The translations under genes were made by a program, and so were the position numbers. The notes under the pieces were generated by a model, which was not told where the DNA came from, ran no database searches, and saw only the letters and a program-made list of their open reading frames with translations. 64,000 nt of DNA from Onthophagus taurus (lineage: Eukaryota > Arthropoda > Insecta > Coleoptera > Scarabaeidae), in NCBI RefSeq assembly GCF_036711975.1, contig NC_091976.1, positions 1,860,001 through 1,924,000 of the forward strand, read 5' to 3'. This document shows positions 24,801-35,440 of this stretch, piece by piece. Each line of letters begins with the position of its first letter. The first letter of the stretch is position 1.

Positions 24801-27800
24801 GTAATAATAATAAATTATAGAATGCATACGAAATTAATCTTAAATTTCAGTTATAAATTGAAATTTAATTTATTTGTTATTGATATGAAAATTAATAAGT
24901 AGTTAATAAGTAAAGTTTCTTCTTAAAGAATATCATCAGCCACCATAACATTGCAGATCAATGATCATGTTGTTGTCAAAATCCAAACAGAATAGAGTGC
25001 AATGTACTGTTATCTATGGTAAACATTGTTAATTGATTATTTAGGATTCTTTCTAGTACCATTATCACATCAAATCTTATAGTTTGGAGACACGAGAAAT
25101 CTTTTTGTTCTTCTTGGTTGAAAAACTTGGTTGTCAATTATTTGTTAAATTTTGAGTCTTTTATAATTTTCTATCTTACCATCTTCGATAGACTGGACTT
25201 ATGTTAGTCATTTAGTGGATAGGGGTGTTGGATATATGTATATTTTTTATTTGGACTAGTGGTGGAATACCGGATAGTTACCAAATATAAAAAACCTATT
25301 AGTTAGTATTCCACCATTCACAGGAATTAGTATCTCCTTTAGGTGTTGGATACTGCAGATAATAATCAAGTTCAACCCCAATAGGATTTTTTCATTGAAT
25401 ACAACTTTATTTATCATTAGCAACCTCATTGTAACAATCCCTATACGATATATAAAATCTCTTGTTGCAGTTTCGTCTAGTTTCCTTCTCTTCGCTTGTA
25501 ATTCATCATCCCATTCATTACTAACAGAACTGTCGCTGTTATCACTTTTTTAATGCGACACACCGTTTTGAAAAATCGCTTTTAGTTTTTGAGAAATAAA
25601 TTTTTGAAATGATCGAAATTTTTTTCGAATACTACAATTTTCGCCGATTAAGTTTTAAAAATTCGTATAAAATCCACTTCTTGGAATATGAGTATGAAAA
25701 TTTCCTAGTCTTAATAAAAGTGCCCTCTTTGCAATTAATCAACCTGTTTTGAAAATTCACTTTTAGTTTTTGAGAAAACAATATTTGAAGTTTTGATCAA
25801 ATTTTCGATGTTGCAATTTTCATCGATAATTTTCAAAATTCGCTATAAAATTAATTTCATGAAGGATCCTTGTGGAAATATCACCAATTCTTAATTAAAG
25901 TATTCTCTTTTTAATGCAAAAAGCCGTTTTGAAAAATCACTTTCAGTTCTTGAGAAATATACTTTTGAAATGATCGACAATTTTTTCAAATTTTGCAATT
26001 TTCGCGGATTAAGTTTTAAAAATTCATATAAAATCCACTTCTAATATGAGTATGAAAATTTCCCAAAGTGTTAATAAAAGTGTCCTGTTTCCAATGAACC
26101 AACTCGTTTTGAAAAATAACTTTTAGTTTTTGAGAAAACAACATTTGAAGTTTTGATAAAATTTTCGATGTTGCAATTTTCATCGATAATTTTCAAATTT
26201 CGTTATAAAATTAATTTCTTGAAGGATCCTTGTGGAAATGTCACCAATTCTTAATTAAAGTATCCTCTTTTTGACGCAAAAAGCCATTTTGAAAAATCAC
26301 TTTTAGTTCTTGAGAAATAACTTTTTGAAATGATCGACAATTTTTTTGAATTTTTCAATTTTCACCGATTAAGTTTTAAAAATTCGTATAAAATCTAGTT
26401 CTTGGAATATGACTATGAAAATTTTCCAAATTGTTAATAAGAGAGTCCCCATTCCAATGAACCAACCCGTTTTGAAAAATAACTTTTAGTTTTTGAGAAA
26501 ACAACAATTGAAGTTTTGATAAAATTTTCGATGTTGCAATTGTCATCGATAATTTTCAAAATTCGCTATAAAATTAATTTCTTGAAGGATCCTTGTGGAA
26601 ATATCACCAATTATTAATTAAAAGTATCCTCTTTTTAATGCAAAAAGCCGTTTTGAAAAATCGCTTTTAGTTTTTGAGAAAACAATATTTTAAGTTCTGA
26701 TAAAATTATCGATGTTGCAATTTTCATCCATAATTTTCAAAATTCGCTATTAAATTAATTTATTGAAGGTTCCTTGTGGAAATATCACCAATTATTAATT
26801 AAAGTATCCTCTTTTTAATGCAAAAAGCCGTTTTGAAAAATCACTTTTGGGTCTTGAGAAATAAATTTTTGAAATATCGACAATTTTTTTGAATTTTTCT
26901 ATTTTCACCGATTAAGTTTTAAAAATTCGTATAAAATCCAGTTCTTGGAATATGACTATGAAAATTTTCCAAATTGTTAATAAGAGAGTCCCCTTTCCAA
27001 TGAACCAAGCCGTTTTGAAAAATAACTTTTAGTTTTTGAGAAAACAACAATTGAAGTTTTGATAAAATTTTCGATGTTGCAATTGTCATCGATAATTTTC
27101 AAAATTCGCTATAAAATTAATTTCTTGAAGGATCCTTGTGGAAATATCACCAATTATTAATTAAAAGTATCCTCTTTTTAATGCAAAAAGCCGTTTTGAA
27201 AAATCGCTTTTAGTTTTTGAGAAAACAATATTTTAAGTTCTGATAAAATTATCGATGTTGCAATTTTCATCCATAATTTTCAAAATTCGCTATTAAATTA
27301 ATTTATTGAAGGTTCCTTGTGGAAATATCACCAATTATTAATTAAAGTATCCTCTTTTTAATGCAAAAAGCCGTTTTGAAAAATCACTTTTGGGTCTTGA
27401 GAAATAAATTTTTGAAATATCGACAATTTTTTTGAATTTTTCTATTTTCACCGATTAAGTTTTAAAAATTCGTATAAAATCCAGTTCTTGGAATATGACT
27501 ATGAAAATTTTCCAAATTGTTAATAAGAGAGTCCCCTTTCCAATGAACCAAGCCGTTTTGAAAAATAACTTTTAGTTTTTGAGAAAACAACAATTGAAGT
27601 TTTGATAAAATTTTCGATGTTGCAATTGTCATCGATAATTTTCAAAATTCGCTATAAAATTAATTTCTTGAAGGATCCTTGTGGAAATATCACCAATTAT
27701 TAATTAAATCCTCTTTTTAATGCAACAAGCCGTTTTGAAAAATCGCTTTTAGTTTTTGAGAAATATATTTTTTAAATGATCGACAATTTTTCGAATTTTT

Positions 27801-30800
27801 CAATTTTCGCCGATTAAGTTTTAAAAATTCGTATAAAATCCACTTCTTGAAATATGAGTATGAAAATATCCCAAAGTGTTAATAAGAGTGTCCTCTTTCC
27901 AATGAACCAACACGTTTTGAAAAATAACTTTTAGTTTTTGAGAAAACAATATTTGAAGTTTTGATAACATTATCGATGTTGCAATTTTCATCGATAACTT
28001 GCAAAGTTCGCTATAAAATTCATTTCTTGAAGGATTCTTGTGGAAATATCACCAATTATTAATTAAAGTATCCTCTTTTTAATGCAAAAAGCCTTTTTGA
28101 AAAATCATTTTTAGTTCTTGAGAAATAAATTTTTGAAATAATCTACAGTTTTTTCGAATTTTGTTATTTTCGCCGATTAAGTTTTCAAAATTCGTATACA
28201 GGCCAGTTGTTGGAATATGAGTATGAAAATTTCCTAAAGTGTTAATAAAAGTGTCTTCTTTCCAATGAACCAACCCGTTTTGAAAAATAGTTTTTAATTT
28301 TTGAGAAAACAATATTTAATGTTTTGATAAAATTTTCGATGTTTCTATTTTCATCGATAATTTTCAAAATGCGCTATAAAATTAATTTCTTGAAAGGTAT
28401 CACTTCAGAAATGCACCAGAAATTATTACCATATTGGCCGGATATCCGGCTTTTCGCGAAATCACTATCCGTTCCATCACTAATTAGGACATATGCGTAC
28501 TTGTGGTTCAGAATAAAAGCAAATATTGCTTATTACCAATTTTCGTTACAATGGCCTTACATGAAGCAACTTTACATATTATGCACAACAATTTGGGACA
28601 TACTTTTTTTTTGTACTGTCGGAAGTCTATTATGGGGAACCCTGTACAAGTGTTGATTTCTGGATAGTTTTGAAAACCTGTAGAAATTCTTTTGTATCCT
28701 TTAAAATTCATTTAAAGCACTGAAAATCTTTCTAATTCCCTTAAAATTGCTACAAAATTTAGGTTGTCTTTCAAAATGGTTGGAAATAAAAACAAAATTC
28801 CAACAAAAATATGAAAATGCTTTCAAGTCCTGGATATGTTTAGAAGTCTCTGAAAAAACCTTATTATAATAAGGTAATTCTTATGGTATCCTTGGATAAC
28901 CTTCGAAAATACGTGAAAATGTTACGTAAATCTCTGGCATGGTTTAAAATGCTGGATATTTTTCATAATCCAGGTATACTCCTGTGATTTCTTTGTAAAT
29001 TGTTCAAAATCCTTGGTTATTTTCAAAAATTTCATAACATCCTTGAAAATGTTTAGATCAATTGAGATTGTTAGAAATTTCTAGTTTGTTCCAGTTCATT
29101 GTAGTTTGAATTCCAATTACTCTTATTAGTTACTTATTTTATTTCTTATCTATTGATGAAATTGAGGTTTCTTGTCACTAATATAATATCATATCCATTA
29201 GAACCATACTTTTCATTCGTAATCACATATAACTAATGAATTAGCTCAAGGTGCTGAGGACAGAGACACTCATGATCGGAGCGGCGGATCTTCCAAGCAA
29301 CAAGCTGCAGATAGAAGAATAGATATTCAGCCGGCTGAAGATGAAGAAGGTAATAAATTAAGAACATTATATTTTTTTTCTGTAACCAATAGAAGCTTAA
29401 TTAAAATGTAATTTTTTTTTTGATATAGATCAAGATGATGGTTATTCAATAAAACACATTGCTTATGCGAGATACTTAAGAAATCATCGTTTAATTAATG
29501 AAATTTTTTCGGATACTGTTGTACCGGATGTAAGATCTGTCGTAACAACCACTCGGATGCAAGTATTAAAAAGACAAGTTCAATCGTTGACGATGCACCA
29601 AAAAAAATTGGAAGCAGAATTACAACAGATTGAGGAAAAATTCGAAGCGAAGAAACGAAAATTTGTCGAAAGTAGTGACCAGTTTCAAGAAGAGCTCAAG
29701 AAACATTGCAAACCGGCCGTTGACGACGATACATTTTTAAAAATGGTCGAGCGTCAATACGATATTTTGAGACGTGAGAAAATGAGGGGTGTTGAAGATC
29801 AAAAAGTGAAAAACGAAGATGGGAATGGAAATAACAACGGGGAAGTCACTTTGAGTAATGATGAGATTGGGAATAAAGAGAGGGAGGCTGAAAGGGAGAA
29901 TGAGAAGATTCAACAACAAAATGGGATGAATGGGTTGAGTCAGGTTGAGATGAAAGACGATAGGAGCGCTTTACCTCCTCAATCGACTCCACCGAATCAA
30001 GATGTTGAAGTTGGTTCGCCTCAACCAACGAGTTTAATCCACCATCATCCTACAAATCCACCCCCACACATGTCACCTGGTCACATCCCGCAAAATCAAC
30101 CTCCGCCGCAAAACCACTCTGGGAGTCATGGTAATTCACCCCAAAACCCTCATATTCCCCATCCAAGTAGTCCACATCCACCTTCGTTATTGCAATCTAG
30201 TTCTCAACATCCACCAGCTCAACATCCTTCTCCTCAGCATCCCCCAATAAACGCCCCACCCCACCATCCTCCTCCTGGAAGTCACCCACCAACTCATAGT
30301 CCTCATCCAAGTTCACCACACTCAAGTTCGCCATCTCATCCAGGAGCAGCCCCTCCTCATATTCCACCTCCTCACGGAACCCCACCTCATGGTAATACCC
30401 CACCACATCCAGGTCAATCCATGATGCCTCCAACACAAGTTCCGTATCAACAATACCCGCCTGGAAGTCCCCAATCGGTTCCCTTACCTCCAAGGCCACC
30501 TCATAGCCCATATGGATATCCCCCTCAACAACCGCAAGGGTATCACCCGCAGTCACCATACCCACAATATCCACCACATCCATACTATCATCAACCATAC
30601 CCAGGGCAATATCCACCTCATATGGGCAGACCACATCCAGGATTCCCACACGCGGGCCCTCCAGAAGCAGCGGGTGGACAACATATGCCGCCTCCCGGAT
30701 CCGAACAAGATCACGGCGGACCACCTCCGCCTAGAATGTATGGTGCGGCAATGCCAGAAAGTGATAGGCCGCCAAATGAAGCTGATGGAGCGCCGTCGAC

Positions 30801-30991
30801 ACCGATGGACATGCACGAGGAACGTGAGTAAGAAATTTGTTTTGGTGGTTGTCAAATTAAAAATCTTATTGAACTTTTACATAACTTATTAATGTTTTAA
30901 CATTTGGAGTATGTTAATCATTCATTTGTATTTTTCAGTTCCTAAAGGCGAATTAAATGAAGAAATTCGGGACAGAAAAGAAGGAGAGTGA
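12756..30991 (+). CDS. dalao: SMARCE1/BAP111 (dalao), HMG-box subunit of the BAP/PBAP chromatin remodeller; nine coding exons
   Basis: Coding exons by splice sites and phase: 12756-12819, 13197-13226, 23993-24033, 24099-24176, 24423-24629, 24683-24758, 29245-29349, 29429-30823, 30939-30991. The sum is 2049 nt, giving 682 residues plus a stop, with every junction in phase. Residues 1-71 are a Ser/Asn-rich leader. An HMG box runs at about 80-148 ([37 protein letters not shown]). Next is the family signature [15 protein letters not shown]. Residues ~200-300 contain [17 protein letters not shown] and [20 protein letters not shown], leading into a coiled coil. Residues ~390-625 are a Pro/His/Gln-rich tail. 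SMARCE1 binds DNA and anchors SWI/SNF complexes in the nucleus (known). The protein is longer than human SMARCE1 because of the tail, as in insects. AATAAA follows at 31082. A possible 5' UTR exon ends before an acceptor at 12730. Confidence 0.93.
13227..13860 (+). other. Start of dalao intron 2, AT-rich
   Basis: Donor GTAAAC at 13227 and simple AT-rich sequence. No element boundary was found. Confidence 0.6.
13970..14330. repeat. Cluster of CTAGAACTAG hairpin repeats
   Basis: Tandem, partly inverted copies of a module: a TTAGTTCTAGTTTTAGTTCA arm, an AAAATATACAACAA spacer, then CTAGAAACATTCGGGTTTA followed after ~20 bp by its complement (for example 14041 against 14083). The same module occurs at 19795-19945 and, in variant form, at 3430-3674. 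It has no coding potential. Confidence 0.7.
14500..17650. mobile_element. Large foldback (long inverted repeat) element in dalao intron 2
   Basis: The outer arms are 14541-14735 and 17396-17626: ACAGTACTCAAACGGGTGC at the left end is the complement of the right end. Both contain the near-palindrome TTACAGCATCCGATGCTGTAA. Inner arms at 15425-15600 and 15815-15906 continued at 17148-17225 are also complementary. The arms are not contiguous on the left, where ~690 bp of extra sequence lies between outer and inner arms. The hairpin axis is at about 15705. A LINE fragment interrupts the right inner arm. No transposase is encoded. The likely termini include TTTTTGTAATTCG on both sides. Confidence 0.7.
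15907..17147 (-). mobile_element. RNase-H-bearing LINE (I/LOA/R1-like) ORF2 C-terminal fragment
   Basis: An uninterrupted minus frame of ~410 codons. It starts inside the reverse transcriptase thumb ([30 protein letters not shown]). An RNase H domain follows with the four acidic positions in place: [32 protein letters not shown] and [15 protein letters not shown]-terminal Cys/His motif reads [20 protein letters not shown]. RNase H degrades RNA in the RNA/DNA hybrid during element copying. The frame reads out into the flanking foldback arm for its last residues (DATKN). Neither a poly-A tail nor the 5' part is present. The reverse transcriptase half of the same family lies at 43735-44908. Confidence 0.88.
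17980..19715 (-). pseudogene. DUF7869-like mobile gene family, copy 1 (broken)
   Basis: Minus, in order: an N-terminal part near 19360 ([16 protein letters not shown]) and [15 protein letters not shown], then [16 protein letters not shown] (18886-18840, a Cys cluster). Next is [16 protein letters not shown], then after one TAG stop [54 protein letters not shown] and a C-terminal block [17 protein letters not shown], then after a frame change [13 protein letters not shown] match this from memory to an insect family annotated only as DUF7869; no function is known to me. The core of 135 codons (18567-18160) is intact. It lies in dalao intron 2. Confidence 0.65.
19795..19945. repeat. CTAGAACTAG-type hairpin repeat
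   Basis: CTAGAAACATTCGGGTTTAG at 19802-19821 is answered by its complement (AGCTAAACCCGAATATTTCTAG) at 19850-19862, followed by the shared TTAGTTCAGTAAAAATATACAACAA module. It is the same family as 13970-14330. Confidence 0.7.
19960..20960 (-). mobile_element. RTE-like LINE remnant with internal deletion
   Basis: Minus pieces from 20945 downward: [19 protein letters not shown] (endonuclease to reverse transcriptase linker), [31 protein letters not shown] and [12 protein letters not shown] (start of the reverse transcriptase). Next is QQLHHFN and, after frame changes, [15 protein letters not shown] (C-terminus) and [12 protein letters not shown]. The YADD region is deleted. Many stops are present. 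Confidence 0.7.
20990..22380. other. Intronic DNA, nothing recognised
   Basis: AT-rich, with no gene, repeat boundary or hairpin that could be supported. Confidence 0.4.
22385..23110 (-). mobile_element. RTE-like LINE C-terminal remnant
   Basis: Minus from 23105: [20 protein letters not shown] (the YADD box changed to YAED), [60 protein letters not shown] and [13 protein letters not shown]. This is the conserved 3' domain of an RTE-like reverse transcriptase. A short related piece is at 47440-47600. Confidence 0.7.
24423..24758 (+). CDS. dalao: dalao exons 5 and 6, HMG box
   Basis: Exon 5 (24423-24629) starts after TTATTATTTTAG and holds nearly the whole HMG box: [20 protein letters not shown], then [20 protein letters not shown]. 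Exon 6 (24683-24758) completes it with [20 protein letters not shown]. The aromatic and basic positions of the box (Tyr, Trp-38-like, Trp-49-like) are retained. The intron between them is only 53 nt. Confidence 0.95.
25257..28482. mobile_element. Non-autonomous hAT-like element filled with satellite (copy B), in dalao intron 6
   Basis: The left end TAGTGGTGGAATACCGGATA (25257) and right end, complement TAGTGATGGAACGGATAG (28482), are flanked by ATTTGGAC (25249-25256) and ATTAGGAC (28483-28490), an 8-bp duplication with one mismatch. The right-end block GGTATCACTTCAGAAATGCA to CCATCACTA equals that of copy A. Near the left end a minus-strand coding scrap ([20 protein letters not shown], ~25548-25480) may be the last trace of the transposase gene. 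The remaining ~2.85 kb is tandem repeat. Confidence 0.75.
25548..28395. repeat. ~181-bp tandem satellite with higher-order structure
   Basis: The anchor GTTTTGAAAAAT recurs at about 25563, 25750, 25923, 26105, 26285, 26469, 26650, 26829, 27010, 27192, 27371, 27553, 27731, 27911, 28093 and 28277, so the monomer is ~181 bp with some 16 copies. Two monomer types largely alternate (GCAAAAAGCCGTTTTG and GAACCAACCCGTTTTG). A three-monomer block of ~543 bp at 26637-27179 is repeated almost unchanged at 27180-27719, a sign of recent local amplification. Distances were counted by eye. Confidence 0.85.
28490..29244 (+). other. Remainder of dalao intron 6
   Basis: AT-rich with loose repeats of a CCTTGAAAATGTT-like phrase. 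No element recognised. The exon 7 acceptor is CTAATGAATTAG at 29244. Confidence 0.5.
29429..30823 (+). CDS. dalao: dalao exon 8, coiled coil and Pro/His-rich tail
   Basis: It follows the acceptor TGATATAG and begins [19 protein letters not shown], the SMARCE1 signature region. A heptad-like stretch [20 protein letters not shown] (residues ~252-271) predicts the coiled coil used for complex assembly. From about 29990 the codons switch to CCN/CAY, giving a tail of some 235 residues rich in Pro, His, Ser and Gln. It ends at a strong donor GTGAGTAAG. Confidence 0.92.
30939..30991 (+). CDS. dalao: dalao exon 9, terminal
   Basis: The acceptor TGTATTTTTCAG at 30938 is followed in phase by [17 protein letters not shown] and a stop at 30989-30991. 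If the 115-nt intron is retained, translation instead ends two codons after the donor (TAA 30829-30831), removing this charged 17-residue tail. Confidence 0.8.
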
Positions 30992-31200
30992 ACGGTTCTG
31001 CTTTAAGTTATCTCTAATATTTTTTAAACATTGCGTTATAGTTATTTTAAAGATTAGAGATTAGTAATAACTATATGTGGAAATAAATCACAATAATAAT
31101 AACTTAAAATAAGAATAACAGTGGACATGGAAAATATAGACTTTTATGAGTAACAGTTTGTTTATTTACTCAACAATTCATCACTTTTGATATCCTTTTT

Positions 31201-34200
31201 CAGTCTTGATTCAGAACTGGAGGATTGGTAGTGAACAGTGACATTAAGTCCTTGTATTTTCTTTCAGTGATTGGGTGCGAATGAGGATAGCATTGCTGCA
31301 AATCAACGGTTTGTCTACGCAAGACCTTGCATAGAAAAAAATGTCTGCTTGCAATATCATGCACCTTGTATGGTTTGTATTCACTCTTTTTGGCACCACA
31401 CGCTATAGCTTTCCAGTCTCCTGGCTTTTCCAACACGTTTGAATTTCGTCCCAATTGCAGAGTGCATGGATCACATTCTATTTTACTGTGTCCAGACGTT
31501 AAGAACTTAAGTTCAATGCTTTTTAAATGTTTTACTTTCTGTACAACATACATGCACATCGCTACAACGTACTTATTCAAGTTTTGACCACTGCAACGGT
31601 TACTGAAACATCTGATGTCTTCTATTGATTTAGGAAGAGATTGAAAGTATTTACTTTCCCTATTAAGTATTTAACTTTTTAGGCTAGCTACATAACCACC
31701 TCTGCCTCCTTGTCCTTCAAGCCATATAACGCCATCTCCTTCAGTGGTTTTAATATTATAAATTGTGAAGTTATTGCTTGGGTTACTCGGGCAAAGCAAG
31801 ACTTGTTGCAAATAATAATAATAATAATAAACTGCCTTTATTTCCAGAGTAAAGAGAACAAACAATAATAATAGTAACTATAGTTACTATAATGCAAAAT
31901 AAAGATAATCAAAAAAGAAAAAAAAACAATATTTAAAAAGAAAAATAACTTAAATACAAAACAGGTGGAAATCCTAAGGCGAAGTTCACAATGCGACCAT
32001 AATATGGCCCGCTTCTGCTCTTCCACTTAACCTTAAAAATAATTGCACTTTTATTCAATCGTAGTACATGCCTACTCCCAAAAACTAAAACTATTAATTG
32101 ATTCTGCATTATAATCTTCATTTCACTTATAATCTATCTTATATATGAGCTAATAAAATAAAAAATAATATAATGAAATAAAACAAAAACAAATTATTCC
32201 ACTCGCATTAAAATTAGATTGATCCACTACAAAGCAAACAAGAAGTCACTGTCGCTCAAATAAATGCCTAAACAATAACGTTCTGAAAGCACCCTCCCTT
32301 TAGGCCCTAATGGTGACGGGGATAGAATTATACAGCTTATAGGCACAGTAGCTAAACGCACGACAAAACAGAGCTGTACTATGAGCAGGCGGATTAACAA
32401 CATTTTTATTTCTAATATTTATACTGTGTAGATCCCCTCTAAACTGAATCTTTTTACTCAAATAATTAGGCGAGCCAGTTGTGACAACCTTGAGATACAG
32501 AACTGAAGCCTGTAGAGTATAACGATTGTGAATATTCAGCCAAGTTAACTCTAAGCTTATGAGAGATTCTTTAAAATTTTTTAATTCTGAATATATATCT
32601 CATACAAGCGTTCTGCACTCTTTGCACTCTCAATCTATCCATGGAATCCAAACATGGATAGTAGATAGGAATACAATAATTAAGCAAAGACAGTACAAAA
32701 CATTCACAAAGCACCTTTTTCATTTTTAAATTAAAAATATCTTTGAAAGAATAGAGTAATTTTAATTTCAAAAAACAAACACTTAATGTTTTAGTAATGT
32801 GCTGTTTGTACCTAAAGGCATTATCAACAACTAGCCCAAGATTCCTTGCCTGATCAACAATAGGTATATTGCAACCGTTCAACCTAAGAATCAGATTAGC
32901 TTTCAATTTCTCGACTTCCACATTTCTGCCAAGCAGAATAACTACACTTTTATCAGGGTTTAATATCAAGGCGTGATTCTTTGCAAATTCACTGACATTC
33001 GCTAAGTCCTTATTAATTTTCCATGCTGCCCCCTCATATTCACGAAACGGAAAGTTGTAGTATAGCTGAGTGTCGTCAGCATACATATGAATTTTACAAT
33101 AATTGACAGCTTTTGGAAGCATAGATGTGTATAAACAAAACAGCAAAGGACCTAACACCGACCCCTGCGGTACTCCACGCTTCAGCTTCAATGGTTCAGA
33201 AATTAAGCCATTGACCTGTACACATTGGCATCTGTCTATTAAATACGTCTTAATCAAGCTTATAAATTCCTCCCCGCCTCCAATATAGTGAAGCATCGAC
33301 AGCACAATATCATGGTCAACAACATCGAACGCTTTGCTAAAATCCAACAACACTAAAGCGGTGCACTCTTTACCGTCTTTGGCCTTTAATATATCGTCAG
33401 TGACATTTAAAAGTGCAGTTGTGCAACTACGTCCAGGCACAAATCCCGATTGACAGTCTGGTAATATATCATTTGAAATAATAAAGTTTTTAAATTAGTA
33501 GGAAATAACTTTTTCCAGTACTTTGCTCAAGGTAGGAAGAATAGAAATCGGTCGCAGGTGCTTAAAATCAGTAGGTTTTTCGATTTTCGGTATTGGAATG
33601 ACCACAGCAGACTTCCACTGCGAGGGAAAATGTGACTCAATTATGCAGCTGTTTATGAGATGTGTGATATATGCAAAGGCATAAGGAACTATCAATTCAA
33701 TCATCTGCGCAGATATGCCATCAGAGCCAACAGACTTACTGGTGATTGACCTGATAATGCCAAATACAGAATCTTCATCTACCGTGTGAAGATCAAAGGG
33801 TGTATTCGTATCGCTATAGCTGTTATTTGAGTAAAATAGTATCGTATGCTTTATGTTATTAATATTGACGTCAGGAGTACCACCAACAAATTTTGCAGCT
33901 CAAAACATTTTTATTATATTATATTATGCAATAGCATCTTCGTTATCCTGCTTCATAGCCTCTCTCGTCCTTTGTTTGGAATTCTGATGAGTTTTGTATT
34001 CCTTCCCTATCATCATTTCGGAAAGCCACGCATACACGGCATTGGTCTTTTTTCGGTCTATGAAATTCAAAATTAACGTTATTAAAAATGTTGCGGTATG
34101 CAGATAATTTTGCTTGTGACCTATCATGTTCCTTACACCATTATTCATAGATTCTATACATAGTGGCTAAATTTTGATTTGAATCCAAGTATTTTCTTGT

Positions 34201-34319
34201 TGTATCAGACCGAACATAATGCGACGGAACCTCTTAATATGTGTCTTTATACTTTCTACTATAGAAGGATCTAATGTTTTGCTTTTACCCTTTCCTCTTC
34301 CATCGGGGCAGCGACCCAT
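31201..34319 (-). pseudogene. DUF7869-like mobile gene family, copy 2, split by a LINE
   Basis: The N-terminal half (34319-33910) reads MGRCPDGRGKGKSKTLDPSI, then VRSDTTRKYLDSNQNLATMY and NNVNFEFHRPKKDQCRVCVA (Cys motif). The C-terminal half (31808-31201) reads LQQVLLCPSNPSNNFTIYNI, KYFQSLPKSIEDIRCFSNRC, SGQNLNKYVVAMCMYVV and KFLTSGHSKIECDPCTLQL. The same order appears in copy 1 and the two halves join across the LINE at 31809-33905, so the gene was one unit before the insertion. A few stops and shifts are present outside the insertion. Function unknown; it is closer to the family consensus in its N-terminal half than copy 1. Confidence 0.7.
31809..33905 (-). mobile_element. CR1-like LINE, 5' truncated, reverse transcriptase nearly intact
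   Basis: The minus frame starts at about 33900 in the linker (KFVGGTPDVNINNIKHT), then KSAVVIPIPKIEKPTDFKHL and LRPISILPTLSKVLEKVIS. A single TAA at 33497-33495 comes before GFVPGRSCTTALLNVTDDI, ALVLLDFSKAFDVVDHDIV (catalytic Asp), KRGVPQGSVLGPLLF, HMYADDTQLYY (catalytic pair) and LNPDKSVVILLG. At 32571 one frameshift follows a poly-A run; the downstream frame continues SLISLELTWLNIHNRYTLQA and YCAYKLYNSIP. The 3' end is AATAAAGGCAGTT plus seven TAA/TTA units (31811-31830). With one stop and one shift it is the youngest-looking LINE here. Confidence 0.9.
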
Positions 34320-34599
34320 TTTAATCTAGTTTTTGAAAACGTAATAAGGAAATTAAAAGTTCAGCTGGCAGTTTACTCAAATGATATTAATATAATGGGA
34401 CGATCCTTAACGGCAGTACAAGAGATATATTGAGGTAATTGGTTTCAGGCATTATTTCATGAATCATGTACATAATTGAGTACAATAATTCATAAAAATA
34501 ACTGAATATCGAACAACTCTGGAGACTATAATAAATCAGTAAATCAGCAAATTAAAATGGTACTGACGCAAGGTGGAAAACAATAAAAAATTCAATGAT

Positions 34600-35440
34600 T
34601 CACAGTGTGCAAATCACTGTAGGAAAAACAAAGAATACAAAGAAGGAAAATTGGCTTGACAATGAATGCTGCAAGATCCAAACGAACAAAATAGACAGGA
34701 ATACAGAGAATCCAGGAAAAATGAAAGCAAAACAATAAAATCCAAAAACAGGGCACACGAGGAGAATATTCTCGAAGAACTAGAGTCAAATCGAATAAAG
34801 ACTAGCACTAGACTCTATTTCCAGGAGGTACAGAATATGAAAACGGCTTTAAACCAAGAGGTACCTTATTACATGTGAAGCTATTGGATGTGCAGGCATG
34901 AACATAAATCTCTTACGGCTGAAACCCTTGTGGAAGAAGTATTACAAGCTATCGGCGAACGAAATAATAGCGACACTATATCGGCAGAATGTCTAAAATA
35001 TGGAGGAAAAACTTTGAAGCTTGCTTTTTTTCAGCTAATCTGCCAAATGTGAAAAGAAGAGCGAATACCAACTCTCTGGAAAAAAGTGTTACAGTACATA
35101 CATAAATCCCTTATTAACACAGGATATAAAGTGTTTTCCCTAATGTTATTGGATCGGCTAATAGTGTATGTTGAACATCTAATAGGAGATTGCCAGTGTG
35201 ATATTGCACCAGGTTTTTATAGATTTTAAACCGGCATATGATAGCATCATAAGAGTGACGCTGGAGGATGTCATGGCAGAACTTGGCACACTGAAAAAAT
35301 GAATTAATCTCACAAAAGCCTGCAGTGAGACTTGTAGAAAAATTGTTGATCTTCTTTGCAATCAAGAATGGTTTCAAACAGGACGATTGTGTTATTATAC
35401 TGGCTTTTGCTGATGACATAGATCATAGGCATGTGGCAAT
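34600..35440 (+). mobile_element. RTE-like LINE remnant (linker and reverse transcriptase start)
   Basis: Plus pieces: NRQEYRESRKNESKTIKSKN and ESNRIKTSTRLYFQEVQNM (linker), then AECLKYGGKTLKLAFFQLIC, IPTLWKKV, INTGYKVFSLMLLDRLIVYV and a trace FADDIDHRH at ~35407. It abuts the CR1-like LINE at about 35440. Confidence 0.7.

Noticed and set aside
25548-28395. Regular tandem repeats suggestive of an array such as CRISPR
   Set aside because: The whole ~181-bp unit repeats without unique spacers and the genome is eukaryotic; it is satellite DNA.
30197-30724. 175-codon minus-strand open frame
   Set aside because: A shadow of the low-complexity Pro/His-rich exon 8 of dalao; its acidic/Val-rich composition is that expected of the complement.
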